In this document: in pieces, positions 20,101 through 26,994 of the stretch
Layout: each line of letters begins with the position of its first letter
Numbering within the stretch: the first letter of the stretch is position 1
DNA from: Deltaproteobacteria bacterium
Lineage (GTDB): Bacteria > Desulfobacterota > Desulfobacteria > Desulfobacterales > ETH-SRB1
DNA: 43,236 nucleotides
Direction of reading: 5' to 3'
NCBI GenBank assembly: GCA_030272815.1
Contig: JAJSZT010000027.1
Location: 1-43,236 of the forward strand
Position numbers and translations under genes: made by a program
Notes under the pieces: generated by a model
The model's input: the letters and a program-made list of their open reading frames with translations, nothing else
What the model was told of the DNA's origin: nothing
The model's database searches: none

Positions 20101-20280
20101 TTCGGCGGGCTCGCTCCCATGATTTTCGAAACCTCACGCCAGGCAAGGTTTCTAATCCCCATGGCCCTGTCGCTGGGGTTTGGCGTCGTGTTTGCCACCC
20201 TGATTACCCTGATTCTGGTCCCTTCTTTTTATATGATAATTGAAGATATCAAAGGGCTTCTGAAAAAAATCACGAATTAA
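17176..20280 (+). CDS. RND-family efflux pump, inner membrane
   Basis: The 1034-residue product is an AcrB/MexB-superfamily transporter (ACR_tran). A first membrane span (residues about 15-35) is followed by a large periplasmic loop, then a TM block with the proton-relay segment GIVVDDAIIVGENIYYH near 405, a second periplasmic loop from about 560, and a C-terminal TM block (GVVALSGVVVNDSLVLIDFANRRR). Length and repeat structure match a full-length pump. It is the last gene of the three-gene efflux operon. Its final 129 bp overlap the 3' extension of a convergent futalosine-hydrolase-like ORF. The substrate is unknown. Confidence 0.92.
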   Translation: MDLDKNTPNIKKGPIAWMAGHSVAANLLMLVLLIGGIVLAYNIKKEVFPYFDMDMVRITVPYPGASPQEVEQGILLAIEEAVEGLEGADEVRSTAREGLGTVTVDMIEGENLQKLAQDIRNEVDRIVSFPEDIEEPAIAIVSRKRYVVSLALYGDQSERVLREYAEYIRERLLQEQDITQVEVISARNYEIDVEIPQNTLRAYSLTLEDIAQRIRRASIELPGGAIRTPSGDILVRMKERRDFGPEFAPIPIITASDGSQILLDDIAIIKDGFEETTVSSSYNGKPAVMLDVYRVGDQTPLSVSDAARQVVEEVNVSLPQGLRVDLRNDRSDVYRQRLGLLMKNGLIGLALVFILLALFLEPRLAFWVSLGIPVSFLGSLFLLNISYVSINMISMFAFIVTLGIVVDDAIIVGENIYYHQQQGKTWSKAAVTGAREIAMPITFAILTNMVAFVPMFFVPGFMGKIFKQIPVVVISVFAISLIESFFILPAHIGHKRTNAPSGLFGWIFRAQQSFGRAFLKFVNQRYGPFLHATIRWRYLTMATGIAIILVTTGYIKSGRMGFELFPKIESDYAKVTAVLPFGTAFEKARQVEKKLIQAARKVTSKNGDKELVEGIFSNIHDNTIEIRTYLTPPDVRPLSTADVTRRWREQVGVIPGLEYIKFESDAGGPGRGAAMSVELSHQKMDLLERASTDMAEALSFYPNTKDIDDGFSPGKQQIDFKIKPEARSLGLEAREVARQVRHAFYGAEVLRQQRGRNEVKVLVRFPRQERISEYSLEEMVLQTPKGTEILLRDAVYISRGRSYTDINRRNGQRIVTVTADVSPRSQAGQILNSIKDEIIPELQQKYPGLAYSFEGRQADQTESMQSLFRGLLMAMIVIYAMLAVPLNSYIQPLIIMISIPFGIVGALIGHLIMGYSLSILSMFGVVALSGVVVNDSLVLIDFANRRRRAGMAPLGAIHASGLHRFRPIILTTLTTFGGLAPMIFETSRQARFLIPMALSLGFGVVFATLITLILVPSFYMIIEDIKGLLKKITN

Positions 20281-21000
20281 ATTTAAAACAGCCATAGCTC
20301 CTCTTTCAAATGCAAGAGGCAGATTCCATGAACTCCTGTCTCGTTTTCCAACAAAATTGCTTGCTGATCGTATTTCCAGAAAAGGAATGTCGTAATGTAT
20401 TGCAAGATGTGCAGCCCCTGCCCCTTCCATTCCTTCCATGCATGGGCTGTAATGTTTATAAATATCCTTTGCTCTGCTATCTGTAGCGGTTATTGTTGAA
20501 ACAGTTACAAATGATCCTTTTACTAGCTGAACACTCTTTCCTTCAAAAATCTTTCTTAAAGTTTCTGATGCCTGATTTACAAGCTTAATATCAAAAGGAT
20601 AACGATTTTTAATATCAATATTACTGCTCTTGATTATCGAAAACGGCAGTTCATTTAAAGGCAGACTACCATTCCCCGCCTCGATACCAAGCTGGATATC
20701 TATTTCTTCTGTTGCAATTCCAATATCTCCTATACTCAGACCTGACTCCCTGAATACTCCCGCACAACCTGTCTGAATTATCAGGGACGGTCTTGCATTT
20801 TCAATGGCTGCAGTTAAGGACTGGACGGTATTAACAGTTCCGGGCCCTGTTATCAAAACACGGACAGGCTTTCCTTCAATGTATCCACTGGTAATTCTTC
20901 TGCCACCCACAATTGAAAAAACCGGACTTTCAATGCAATCAACAAGTTTTGAAAGCTCCTCTTCTACTGCTGCTGAAACTATAATATCGGAATTTATCAT
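20152..21000 (-). CDS. mqnB: Futalosine hydrolase-like nucleosidase (MqnB), with 3' extension into the RND gene
   Basis: The 282-residue product belongs to the nucleoside phosphorylase/hydrolase superfamily. Supporting motifs are SAAVEEELSKLV at the N-terminus, GPGTVNTVQSL near 52, the substrate motif MEGMEGAGAAHLA near 188, and EIRSASNFVGKRD near 208. MqnB releases hypoxanthine from futalosine in the alternative menaquinone pathway of many anaerobes. The conserved fold is complete by about residue 235. The last 42 residues (from 20280 down) are antisense to the end of the RND pump gene and look like low-quality readthrough (QNQGNQGGKHDAKPQRQGHGD), so the natural stop has probably been lost or displaced. 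A related nucleosidase specificity cannot be excluded. Confidence 0.78.
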   Translation of the reverse strand: MINSDIIVSAAVEEELSKLVDCIESPVFSIVGGRRITSGYIEGKPVRVLITGPGTVNTVQSLTAAIENARPSLIIQTGCAGVFRESGLSIGDIGIATEEIDIQLGIEAGNGSLPLNELPFSIIKSSNIDIKNRYPFDIKLVNQASETLRKIFEGKSVQLVKGSFVTVSTITATDSRAKDIYKHYSPCMEGMEGAGAAHLAIHYDIPFLEIRSASNFVGKRDRSSWNLPLAFERGAMAVLNLIRDFFQKPFDIFNYHIKRRDQNQGNQGGKHDAKPQRQGHGD

Positions 21001-21105
21001 AACGTCTTAATTTTTGGAATACTTCGCCACGAATTTTCACAGAATTACACTGTTAAGAAAAGGATATAGAAATGACACGTGCTAAAAAGCCTTTGAACTT
21101 AAGTT
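21001..21105. repeat. Short repeat remnant between mqnB and the RES gene
   Basis: Positions about 21025-21052 (CGCCACGAATTTTCACAGAA, then TTACACTG) resemble the arms of the inverted repeat at 24346-24611, which also carries a CACGGAA/TTCACTG vocabulary. It is probably a degenerate copy of the same intergenic family. Confidence 0.35.
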
Positions 21106-21639
21106 TTACCGATTCAACCTTTGATCGAATTTAAACGGCATAGCCTGTTTGACAGCTACCTTTTTAAAGCCTGGGTTGGCAATAAAACCATACTTCTGTT
21201 TCATTTTCACTACTGGTTTGACAGCTACCTTTTTAAAGCCTGGGTGTCCAGGGTTGAGGACATAGTTACATTCAGTTGGAATAATGGTGCTTGGTACTTT
21301 TAAAACCGCTGAGATTTGATCAAAATACCATATTTTACCTGTTTCTTTTAGCTTTATTGGCGGTGAATCGGCCTGCCAGTCTTTCGGCAGCCTGGCGATA
21401 TCGTTTACATCGACAACCAGGGCCTTAGGAAAAATCACCTTGATGCTTACGTAATCTCTTAAAGCCTGATAAGAAGCTGCATGAACGATGATTTCAAATG
21501 CGGCCAGAGCCAGAGAGTCGGATACGTAAACCACCCCTATACCCTTGTAATTCCACCGTCCGCCGTAGCGCCTTGAACCTGTATCGGTAAAAGCTTCATC
21601 GACTTTGCGTTTGTGCACCAATCGCCAGGCTGTTAACAT
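21106..21639 (-). CDS. RES-domain toxin (predicted NAD+-degrading)
   Basis: The 177-residue product is a RES-domain protein: WRLVHKRK at 5-12, RRYGGRWNYKGIGVVYVS, then LALAAFEIIVH, with the conserved Arg, Tyr and Glu of the family. RES toxins deplete NAD+ and are paired with Xre/MbcA-type antitoxins, exactly the gene found upstream. The ATG at 21639 overlaps the antitoxin stop by 1 nt (TAATG). The C-terminus is odd: PGFKKVAVK occurs twice, 23 residues apart, because a 30-bp DNA segment is repeated with an in-frame offset of 69 bp. The usual family end (NPxHP followed by a short strand and FDQRL) is interrupted by this insertion, so activity may be altered. Confidence 0.85.
   Translation of the reverse strand: MLTAWRLVHKRKVDEAFTDTGSRRYGGRWNYKGIGVVYVSDSLALAAFEIIVHAASYQALRDYVSIKVIFPKALVVDVNDIARLPKDWQADSPPIKLKETGKIWYFDQISAVLKVPSTIIPTECNYVLNPGHPGFKKVAVKPVVKMKQKYGFIANPGFKKVAVKQAMPFKFDQRLNR
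21147..21245. repeat. 30-bp direct repeat at in-frame 69-bp offset within the RES gene
   Basis: The 30-bp sequence starting GTTTGACAGCTACC is present at 21147-21176 and again at 21216-21245. The offset is 69 bp, or 23 codons, so the reading frame is kept. It looks like a recent tandem duplication in the 3' part of the toxin gene. Confidence 0.9.
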
Positions 21640-22040
21640 TAATAAACTACTCCGTCTTCAATCCGGCCCAGCATATCCTCAACTTCTCTGGCCCCCGGCT
21701 CTGTATCGGCAAACTCAAGAGGAGTTTTGCCACCCAGACCTTTTACCGGTAAATGAAACCATTGACGTGCCAAATCCTCGTCGCCATATACTTCAATTGC
21801 TCTTTCGTACAGGCATGCAAGGCGTAACACACGTTCTGATTCATCTGTTTTCAGACGACCCTCTTTTTTCCTGCGGGTCAAAGTCCGTTGAGGAATATTC
21901 ACAGTGGTTGCCAGACTCTTTTCGGGCACGCCCAGTATCGTACTCAACCGGCTGAAAGACGAAACCGGCAGTCCCTGCTTAAGAAGCAAAATCAGGCCTT
22001 TTACGTTTTCGGTTTGAATGCCTATTGATTGACCATACAT
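21639..22040 (-). CDS. Xre/MbcA/ParS-type antitoxin
   Basis: The 133-residue product has an N-terminal helix-turn-helix region (VSSFSRLSTILGVPEKSLATTVNIPQ at about 26-51, in two helices) and a C-terminal DUF2384 toxin-binding region (LYERAIEVYGDEDLARQWFHLP, then GLGGKTPLEFADTEPGAREVEDMLGRI). This is the classical partner of RES toxins and acts as both antitoxin and autorepressor. The toxin gene overlaps its stop codon. The promoter just upstream carries a perfect inverted repeat that is a natural binding site for this protein. Confidence 0.86.
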   Translation of the reverse strand: MYGQSIGIQTENVKGLILLLKQGLPVSSFSRLSTILGVPEKSLATTVNIPQRTLTRRKKEGRLKTDESERVLRLACLYERAIEVYGDEDLARQWFHLPVKGLGGKTPLEFADTEPGAREVEDMLGRIEDGVVY

Positions 22041-22065
22041 TTTAATCTCCTATGCTCAAGTTAAT

Positions 22066-22115
22066 TAAACGGCCATATTACTTATTATTATAGCCACATG
22101 GCCGTTTATTGTCAA
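22066..22115 (-). promoter_or_regulatory. Consensus promoter with inverted-repeat operator for the RES/Xre pair
   Basis: On the minus strand TTGACA (22110-22115), a 17-bp spacer and TATAAT (22087-22092) form a perfect sigma70 promoter. Two 11-bp arms, TAAACGGCCAT at 22066-22076 and ATGGCCGTTTA at 22098-22108, are exact inverted copies. One arm fills the spacer and the other covers the start-site region, so a bound repressor would block transcription. Confidence 0.8.
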
Positions 22116-22221
22116 GCAATTAAATTTCGCCGGACTTTTTACGAAACCATCAATATTATTTTTGTATTACGTAATTTTTCATGATATTATTTGTAGTAAA
22201 TATTTAATTGGGGAGATTAAT

Positions 22222-23343
22222 TTGAAAAAAACAATTGAAAAAAGAGTGAAAAGGCTCAGGAAATCTCTTGCAGAAAATAATATTGACACCATGCTGGTAC
22301 TTGTTGAGGAAAATCGCCGCTATTTAAGCGGATTTACAGGCGAGGATACCCAGTTTGATGAAACAGCGGGCGCTCTTTTTATAACAGATAAAAGACTAAT
22401 ACTGGCCACAGATTCGCGCAATGACCTGCAGGCAGCAAATGAAGCGCCTCTTTATGAAATCATTTGTTATAAAAAGGGACTGGTTAAGGAACTCCCAAAT
22501 ATTATCAACACTCTTAAAACAAAAAGGCTTGGCTTTGAAAGTATACGCATGTCATATATGCAATATAATAAAATTTGCAAGCAGTTCGGTTCTTCCGGCA
22601 TAGATGTTGAGCTTGTTGAAGCTGACAATATTATGGAATGTCTGCGTGCAGTAAAAGAACACACAGAAGTCGAAGAGATAAAAAAAGCTCTTTTTATTGC
22701 TGAATCTGTATTCATAAATTTTGCAGAAAATATCATTAAGCCGGGAATGACGGAAAAAGAGGCGGCATGGATACTTGAGAAAAATTTACGTGAAGCCGGT
22801 GCTGACTCTTTATCGTTTCCGATAATTGTGGCATCGGGTCCAAACAGCGCACTTCCCCATGCAATTCCCGGAAACCGTAATTTTCATAAAGGTGAACCGA
22901 TTCTTTTTGACTGGGGAACAAAACTAAACGGTTACTGCTCTGATATTAGCCGGACACTTGTAATCGGAAGCCCTGATGACAGGTTTAAAAAAATTTTTAA
23001 GACCGTCCTTGATGCCCAGCTCAAAGCAATTGATGCTATAAGGCCGGGAATAAGTTCAAAAGCTGTGGATGAAATTGCACGAAACCATATAGACAGTATG
23101 GGTTTCAAAGGCAAATTCGGCCATGGGCTGGGGCATGGAATAGGACTGGCTGTTCATGAGCCTCCCGGAATCAGCCCGTTAAAAAATACATTGCTTGAAA
23201 AACAGATGGTTTTCACCGTCGAACCCGGCATCTACATACCCGGATGGGGCGGTATCAGGATTGAAAACATGGTAGTAGTCAGCGAAAACGGAGCTGAAGT
23301 ACTGAACAGCCATGATCCTGCAATTTTTATGGAAGGAATCTGA
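22222..23343 (+). CDS. M24B-family aminopeptidase (Xaa-Pro dipeptidase/aminopeptidase P-like)
   Basis: The 373-residue product has an N-terminal creatinase-like domain (1-145) and a C-terminal pita-bread metallopeptidase domain. The dinuclear metal ligands are all visible: Asp230 (LFDWG), Asp241 (CSDISRT), His305 (HGLGHG), Glu334 (FTVEPG) and Glu348 (IRIEN). It should release N-terminal residues preceding proline, or split X-Pro dipeptides, in the cytoplasm. TTG at 22222 was chosen because GGGGAG lies 7 nt upstream and the protein then starts like family members; an upstream ATG at 22162 would add 20 unconserved residues. The XerD-like gene follows after a short repeat region. Confidence 0.85.
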   Translation: MKKTIEKRVKRLRKSLAENNIDTMLVLVEENRRYLSGFTGEDTQFDETAGALFITDKRLILATDSRNDLQAANEAPLYEIICYKKGLVKELPNIINTLKTKRLGFESIRMSYMQYNKICKQFGSSGIDVELVEADNIMECLRAVKEHTEVEEIKKALFIAESVFINFAENIIKPGMTEKEAAWILEKNLREAGADSLSFPIIVASGPNSALPHAIPGNRNFHKGEPILFDWGTKLNGYCSDISRTLVIGSPDDRFKKIFKTVLDAQLKAIDAIRPGISSKAVDEIARNHIDSMGFKGKFGHGLGHGIGLAVHEPPGISPLKNTLLEKQMVFTVEPGIYIPGWGGIRIENMVVVSENGAEVLNSHDPAIFMEGI

Positions 23344-23350
23344 TGTATGC

Positions 23351-23430
23351 ATTCCCACGCTGGAGCATGGGAACGAGAAAACCGTGAACCGTGAACCGAC
23401 AACCGTGAACCGTAAAACCGACAACCGTAT
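23351..23430. repeat. Hairpin plus AACCGTG heptad repeats between pepP-like and xerD-like genes
   Basis: A hairpin at 23351-23374 (TTCCCACGC, loop TGGA, GCATGGGAA, one mismatch) follows the aminopeptidase stop. From 23378 to 23430 the DNA is a run of degenerate 7-nt units of the type GAACCGT, with variants GAACCGA and CAACCGT. It reads open into the XerD ORF upstream of its likely start. Confidence 0.75.
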
Positions 23431-23434
23431 CTCT

Positions 23435-24331
23435 ATGCCATCTTTAGACGTCCTTGTTGATCAATATCTGAATTATCTCCTCGTTGAAAAAGGACTTTCA
23501 AAAAAAACCATAGAATCTTACAGTAGTGATCTGACAAGATATCTCAATTTTCTGAAGACTAAAAGAATAAAGACTATTTCTGACGCTGACACTCCTGCTA
23601 TATTAAAGCACTTAATCTCACTAAGGATTGCAGGACTTGGGGCAAGATCAAGAGCAAGGCATCTTGTAACCATCAGGGGATTTTACAGATTCCTTGTAGA
23701 GGAAAAAGTAATAAAAAATGATCCGACAAGAATTATTGACCTTCCCAAAAGCGGCCTCAAACTTCCCGATGTTCTGTCATTTAAAGAAGTTGAACGCGTG
23801 TTAAACACTCAGGATTTAAATAAGCCGACAGGAGCAAGAGATGCAGCAATGATAGAGCTTCTCTATGCGGCCGGCCTGAGGGTATCGGAACTTGTTAATT
23901 TAAAACTTCAGGATGTAAACCTGGAAGCCTGTTTTGTAAGAGTTTTCGGAAAAGGCTCAAAGGAAAGGGTAGTTCCTATAGGTCTTTATGCAAAAGAAAA
24001 AATCGACTTTTACATAAAGACTTTCAGGGCAAAGCTTTTAAAAAACGTGGCAAGTCCCTATCTCTTTGTCGCAAGGGCAGGAAAACCCATGACACGTCAA
24101 GGTTTCTGGAAACTGCTCAGAAAATATGGACAAAAGGCAGGAATCATCAGAAAAATCAAACCCCACAGTTTAAGGCACTCTTTTGCAAGCCACCTGCTTG
24201 AAGGCGGCGCCGACTTGAGGTCGGTTCAGATCATGCTGGGCCACGTTGATATTTCCACAACACAGATTTATACTCACGTAGCCCGTGAGCATCTTAAAAA
24301 AATTCACGAAAAATTTCATCCAAGGAAATAA
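23435..24331 (+). CDS. xerD: Tyrosine recombinase XerD-like
   Basis: The 298-residue product has the N-terminal SAM-like DNA-binding domain (1-85, LVDQYLNYLLVEKGLSKKTI) and a C-terminal catalytic domain with Arg149, Lys173, His244, Arg247, His270 and nucleophile Tyr279. Xer recombinases resolve chromosome dimers at dif with FtsK; length and N-terminus fit XerD rather than a phage integrase. ATG at 23435 was chosen because the homologous N-terminus begins here. The longer open frame from 23312 translates the repeat region and the end of the preceding gene. XerC or a mobile-element role is the alternative. Confidence 0.85.
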   Translation: MPSLDVLVDQYLNYLLVEKGLSKKTIESYSSDLTRYLNFLKTKRIKTISDADTPAILKHLISLRIAGLGARSRARHLVTIRGFYRFLVEEKVIKNDPTRIIDLPKSGLKLPDVLSFKEVERVLNTQDLNKPTGARDAAMIELLYAAGLRVSELVNLKLQDVNLEACFVRVFGKGSKERVVPIGLYAKEKIDFYIKTFRAKLLKNVASPYLFVARAGKPMTRQGFWKLLRKYGQKAGIIRKIKPHSLRHSFASHLLEGGADLRSVQIMLGHVDISTTQIYTHVAREHLKKIHEKFHPRK

Positions 24332-24345
24332 TAATTAAAAGTAAA

Positions 24346-24611
24346 AATTCACCACGGAACAACACGGAGTTTCACTGAAAATTATAAACAATGAGTAATT
24401 TACTATATGAAGATTTGAGCTATAAAATCATAGCGAACATAGAAATCAAGGCCATGAAAAAGATAAAAAATCAGGACGAAGCCCAATTGATCAATTATCT
24501 CTAAACAACTCGCTCGAGGGTGCTATTATTCAATTTTGGCGCAGAGACGTTCGCAATGTCGAGAAGAATATTTTGATAATTCAGTGTAATTCCGTGAAAA
24601 TCCGTGGTGAA
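24346..24611. repeat. Inverted repeat flanking a decayed GxxExxxY gene
   Basis: The left arm (24346-24383, AATTCACCACGGAA, then CACGGAGTTTCACTG) is partly complementary to the right arm (24579-24611, TTCAGTGTAATTCCGTG, then ATCCGTGGTGA). The enclosed segment is the GxxExxxY remnant. The arrangement resembles a small non-autonomous cassette or a repeat-bounded gene. Confidence 0.6.
24391..24576 (+). pseudogene. Remnant of a GxxExxxY-family gene
   Basis: ATG at 24391 opens MSNLLYEDLSYKIIAN, matching the start of GxxExxxY proteins. It then jumps directly to IEIKAMKKIKNQDEAQLINYL, which matches their C-terminal third. An in-frame TAA at 24502 follows, after which the same frame continues TTRSRVLLFNFGAETFAMS, the usual family ending, and stops at 24574. 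The central part holding the GxxExxxY motif is missing. This is therefore a gene broken by an internal deletion plus one nonsense codon. Confidence 0.6.
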
Positions 24612-24615
24612 CTTT

Positions 24616-24912
24616 CTATAATCTTTTCATAAGCGATTCCAGTTTTTCTGAGGATGTAACTTTTTTGTCACGGCGGTCATCAATCGAGACTGTAGTAACT
24701 ACTCGCTGAACGCCTTTTTCAAAGGGAACCGAGTGCATCTTCTTGACCAGCATTAAGATATCATCCAAATCGCCATCAATGACGGTTCCCATGGCATTCA
24801 TCTCAAAATTCGCCCCTGCATCTTTTAAAACTTTTACGCAATCGGCAACAAAGTTGCCGACACTTGGGGTAGCTGTGCCTATTGGTATTATATTAATTGT
24901 TGCAATTGGCAT
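24616..24912 (-). CDS. MTH1187/YqgV-family (UPF0045) putative thiamine-binding protein
   Basis: The 98-residue product matches the small ferredoxin-fold family MTH1187/YqgV: INIIPIGTATPSVGNFVADCVKVLKDAG, read in two halves at 7-34, then MGTVIDGDLDDILMLVKKMH and QRVVTTVSIDDRRDKK. Members form tetramers and have been linked to thiamine (HMP) binding. A ribosome site GGAGGG lies about 6 nt before the ATG at 24912. It stands alone, divergent from pfaD. Confidence 0.85.
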   Translation of the reverse strand: MPIATINIIPIGTATPSVGNFVADCVKVLKDAGANFEMNAMGTVIDGDLDDILMLVKKMHSVPFEKGVQRVVTTVSIDDRRDKKVTSSEKLESLMKRL

Positions 24913-24958
24913 TATTCCCTCCTCTATAGTTATAGATAAATAGTACCTGAAGGATTTT

Positions 24959-24995
24959 AGCCTTCGACCTTCAGCCTTCGACCTTCCACCTTTAG
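24959..24995. repeat. CCTTCGA-type heptad repeats
   Basis: About five 7-nt units run in register: AGCCTTC, GACCTTC, AGCCTTC, GACCTTC, then CACCTTT. The sequence differs from the other loci but has the same period of 7. Confidence 0.7.
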
Positions 24996-25067
24996 TTCAA
25001 CATATAAATTATATAACATATTAAAATCAAACATCAAATTATTTATCTTGCGCTCTTCCTATCTTTC

Positions 25068-25096
25068 TTGACATAAAAGTCTAAATTTATTAGTAT
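25068..25096 (+). promoter_or_regulatory. Candidate promoter of the pfaD-synthase operon
   Basis: TTGACA (25068-25073), a 17-bp spacer and TAGTAT (25091-25096) lie 97 nt before the pfaD start in very AT-rich DNA. No operator-like symmetry was noticed. Confidence 0.45.
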
Positions 25097-25192
25097 TTAA
25101 AATTTAAATTATCATAATTTTAAATATTTACATTTATATCTCAATAGCTTGAAATTTATCTAATAAATAGCAATATCCTTATACGTTACAAA

Positions 25193-26824
25193 ATGACTGG
25201 CAACTGGTGGACAAAAGGAAATACTGAGCCAAAAGTTGGCGATAATGCCATAAAGGACTCAATATTAAAAGTAACTAATCCTGTATTTTTGATAGGTATA
25301 GACGGGGGAATTGCCGTCTCCCAGGATGGCACTATAACTATAGGAAATAAATTAGAATCAAATAATAACCACCTTCCTTTATATGCATATGCTCCCCGGC
25401 TTCATCCGGAAGACCTTGGTGATCCATATTTTAAAAAGGCACACAATCTTCGTTATGCATATATTGCAGGAGCAATGGCTAACGGCATTACATCAGTTGA
25501 AATGGTAGAAAAAACAGGACGCGCCGGAATGATGGGATTTTTTGGAGCAGCAGGCCTTTCCCTCGATGAAATAGAGTCTGCTGTCGATAGACTTCAAAAG
25601 AATATGAATAATTATCCCTTTGGGTTTAACCTTATAAACAGTCCCAACAATCCGGATCTTGAATCAGCTATTGTAAATCTGTATTTAAAACGGGGAATCA
25701 GACTTATAAGTGCATCGGCTTATCTTGAGCTTACCCTTCCGCTCGTTTATTTCCGTGTAAAAGGAATCCATCGTGATTCCAATGATAATATAGTATGTCC
25801 GAATAAAATTATTGCAAAAGTTTCAAGAGTAGAAATTGCCAAAAAATTTTTCTCGCCTCCTTCTGATAAAATACTTTATCAACTTGTCGACAAAAATATG
25901 ATTACAAAAGAAGAAGCAACTCTTGCAAGGTCGATACCGATAGCAGATGATATGACCGCAGAAGCGGATTCAGGAGGACACACCGATAACAGGCCGGCTC
26001 TTTCTCTATTGCCGACAATAATTGCGCTACGTGATGAGCTTACTGAAAAATATAAGTATAAAAGACCTCTTTGTGTGGGACTTGGCGGTGGAATTGCTAC
26101 ACCCTCAGCAGCAGCGGCAGCCTTTTCCATGGGGGCAGCCTATATTTTAACCGGCACTATCAACCAGGCCTGTGTTGAAGCCGGCACATCGGAAGCTGTT
26201 CGTCAAATGCTCGCAGAGGCCAGACAGGCGGACGTAACTATGGCTCCTGCAGCAGATATGTTTGAAATGGGTGTAAAAGTTCAGGTATTAAAACGCGGCA
26301 CAATGTTTCCGCATCGGGCTGCAAAATTGTACGATCTTTACTGTAAATATGACTCTATGGAAAATATACCTGAAATTCAAAGAAAAATTCTGGAAAAAGA
26401 TTTTTTTCATTGCAGTTTAAAGGATGAGTGGAAGAATACAAAAAAGTTTTTTGTTAAAAATGATTCAAACCAGATAACCCGGGCTGAAAAAGATCCAAAA
26501 CACAAGATGGCTCTGGTTTTTCGTTCATATCTTGGCCGCAGTTCAAACTGGGCGATAACGGGCGATCTTTCGAGAAAAATCGACTATCAAATATGGTGTG
26601 GTCCGGCCATAGGTGCTTTTAATGAATGGGTAAAGGGTTCTTTTCTTGAAAAGTATGAAAACAGGGAAACAGTAACACTTGCAATGAACCTCCTTTTTGG
26701 AGCTGCTGTTGCAACGCGCGCAAACTGGCTTCGCAGCCAGAAAATTGCGCTGCCGAATAATGTCGGCAAAATATCTCCAATGAAGCTTTCAGAAATACTG
26801 GAACTACTTAAACATAACGGTTAA
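25193..26824 (+). CDS. pfaD: PfaD-type trans-acting enoyl reductase (FMN-dependent)
   Basis: The 543-residue product matches PfaD of polyunsaturated fatty acid and related polyketide synthases. It has the FMN-binding TIM-barrel features GAMANGITSVEMVEKTGRAG (about 89-108), FGFNLINSPNNP, ADSGGHTDNRP (about 261-271) and VGLGGGIATPSAAAAAFSMGA (about 299-319, in two segments). It reduces enoyl intermediates held on the ACPs of a partner synthase, here surely the KS-AT-ACP gene 170 bp downstream on the same strand. The ATG at 25193 has no clear Shine-Dalgarno. The last codons merge into an AACGGTT heptad repeat. Confidence 0.9.
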   Translation: MTGNWWTKGNTEPKVGDNAIKDSILKVTNPVFLIGIDGGIAVSQDGTITIGNKLESNNNHLPLYAYAPRLHPEDLGDPYFKKAHNLRYAYIAGAMANGITSVEMVEKTGRAGMMGFFGAAGLSLDEIESAVDRLQKNMNNYPFGFNLINSPNNPDLESAIVNLYLKRGIRLISASAYLELTLPLVYFRVKGIHRDSNDNIVCPNKIIAKVSRVEIAKKFFSPPSDKILYQLVDKNMITKEEATLARSIPIADDMTAEADSGGHTDNRPALSLLPTIIALRDELTEKYKYKRPLCVGLGGGIATPSAAAAAFSMGAAYILTGTINQACVEAGTSEAVRQMLAEARQADVTMAPAADMFEMGVKVQVLKRGTMFPHRAAKLYDLYCKYDSMENIPEIQRKILEKDFFHCSLKDEWKNTKKFFVKNDSNQITRAEKDPKHKMALVFRSYLGRSSNWAITGDLSRKIDYQIWCGPAIGAFNEWVKGSFLEKYENRETVTLAMNLLFGAAVATRANWLRSQKIALPNNVGKISPMKLSEILELLKHNG

Positions 26825-26975
26825 CGGTTTACGGTTTTTAAAAATAGCCTTTTAAAATGATTCCAGCATGTTTGATAGTAACAGTTCACACTTTTTTCAA
26901 TGAACTATGTCAACAAACGATCGCTTTTATGTTTTGATCAACCGTTAACTGTGAACCGTAAACTGTAAACCGCTT
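26816..26975. repeat. Inverted pair of AACCGTT-type heptad arrays between pfaD and the synthase gene
   Basis: The left array (26816-26842) has units AACGGTT, AACGGTT, TACGGTT. The right array (26940-26975) has units AACCGTT, AACTGTG, AACCGTA, AACTGTA, AACCGCT, the reverse-complement vocabulary. They flank about 97 bp of AT-rich DNA without a gene. The left array begins within the last codons of pfaD. Confidence 0.8.
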
Positions 26976-26994
26976 ACAGCTAAAGGTATAACAA

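Noticed and set aside
23312-23434. Longer XerD start at 23312
   Set aside because: The extra residues translate the end of the aminopeptidase gene and the AACCGTG repeats.
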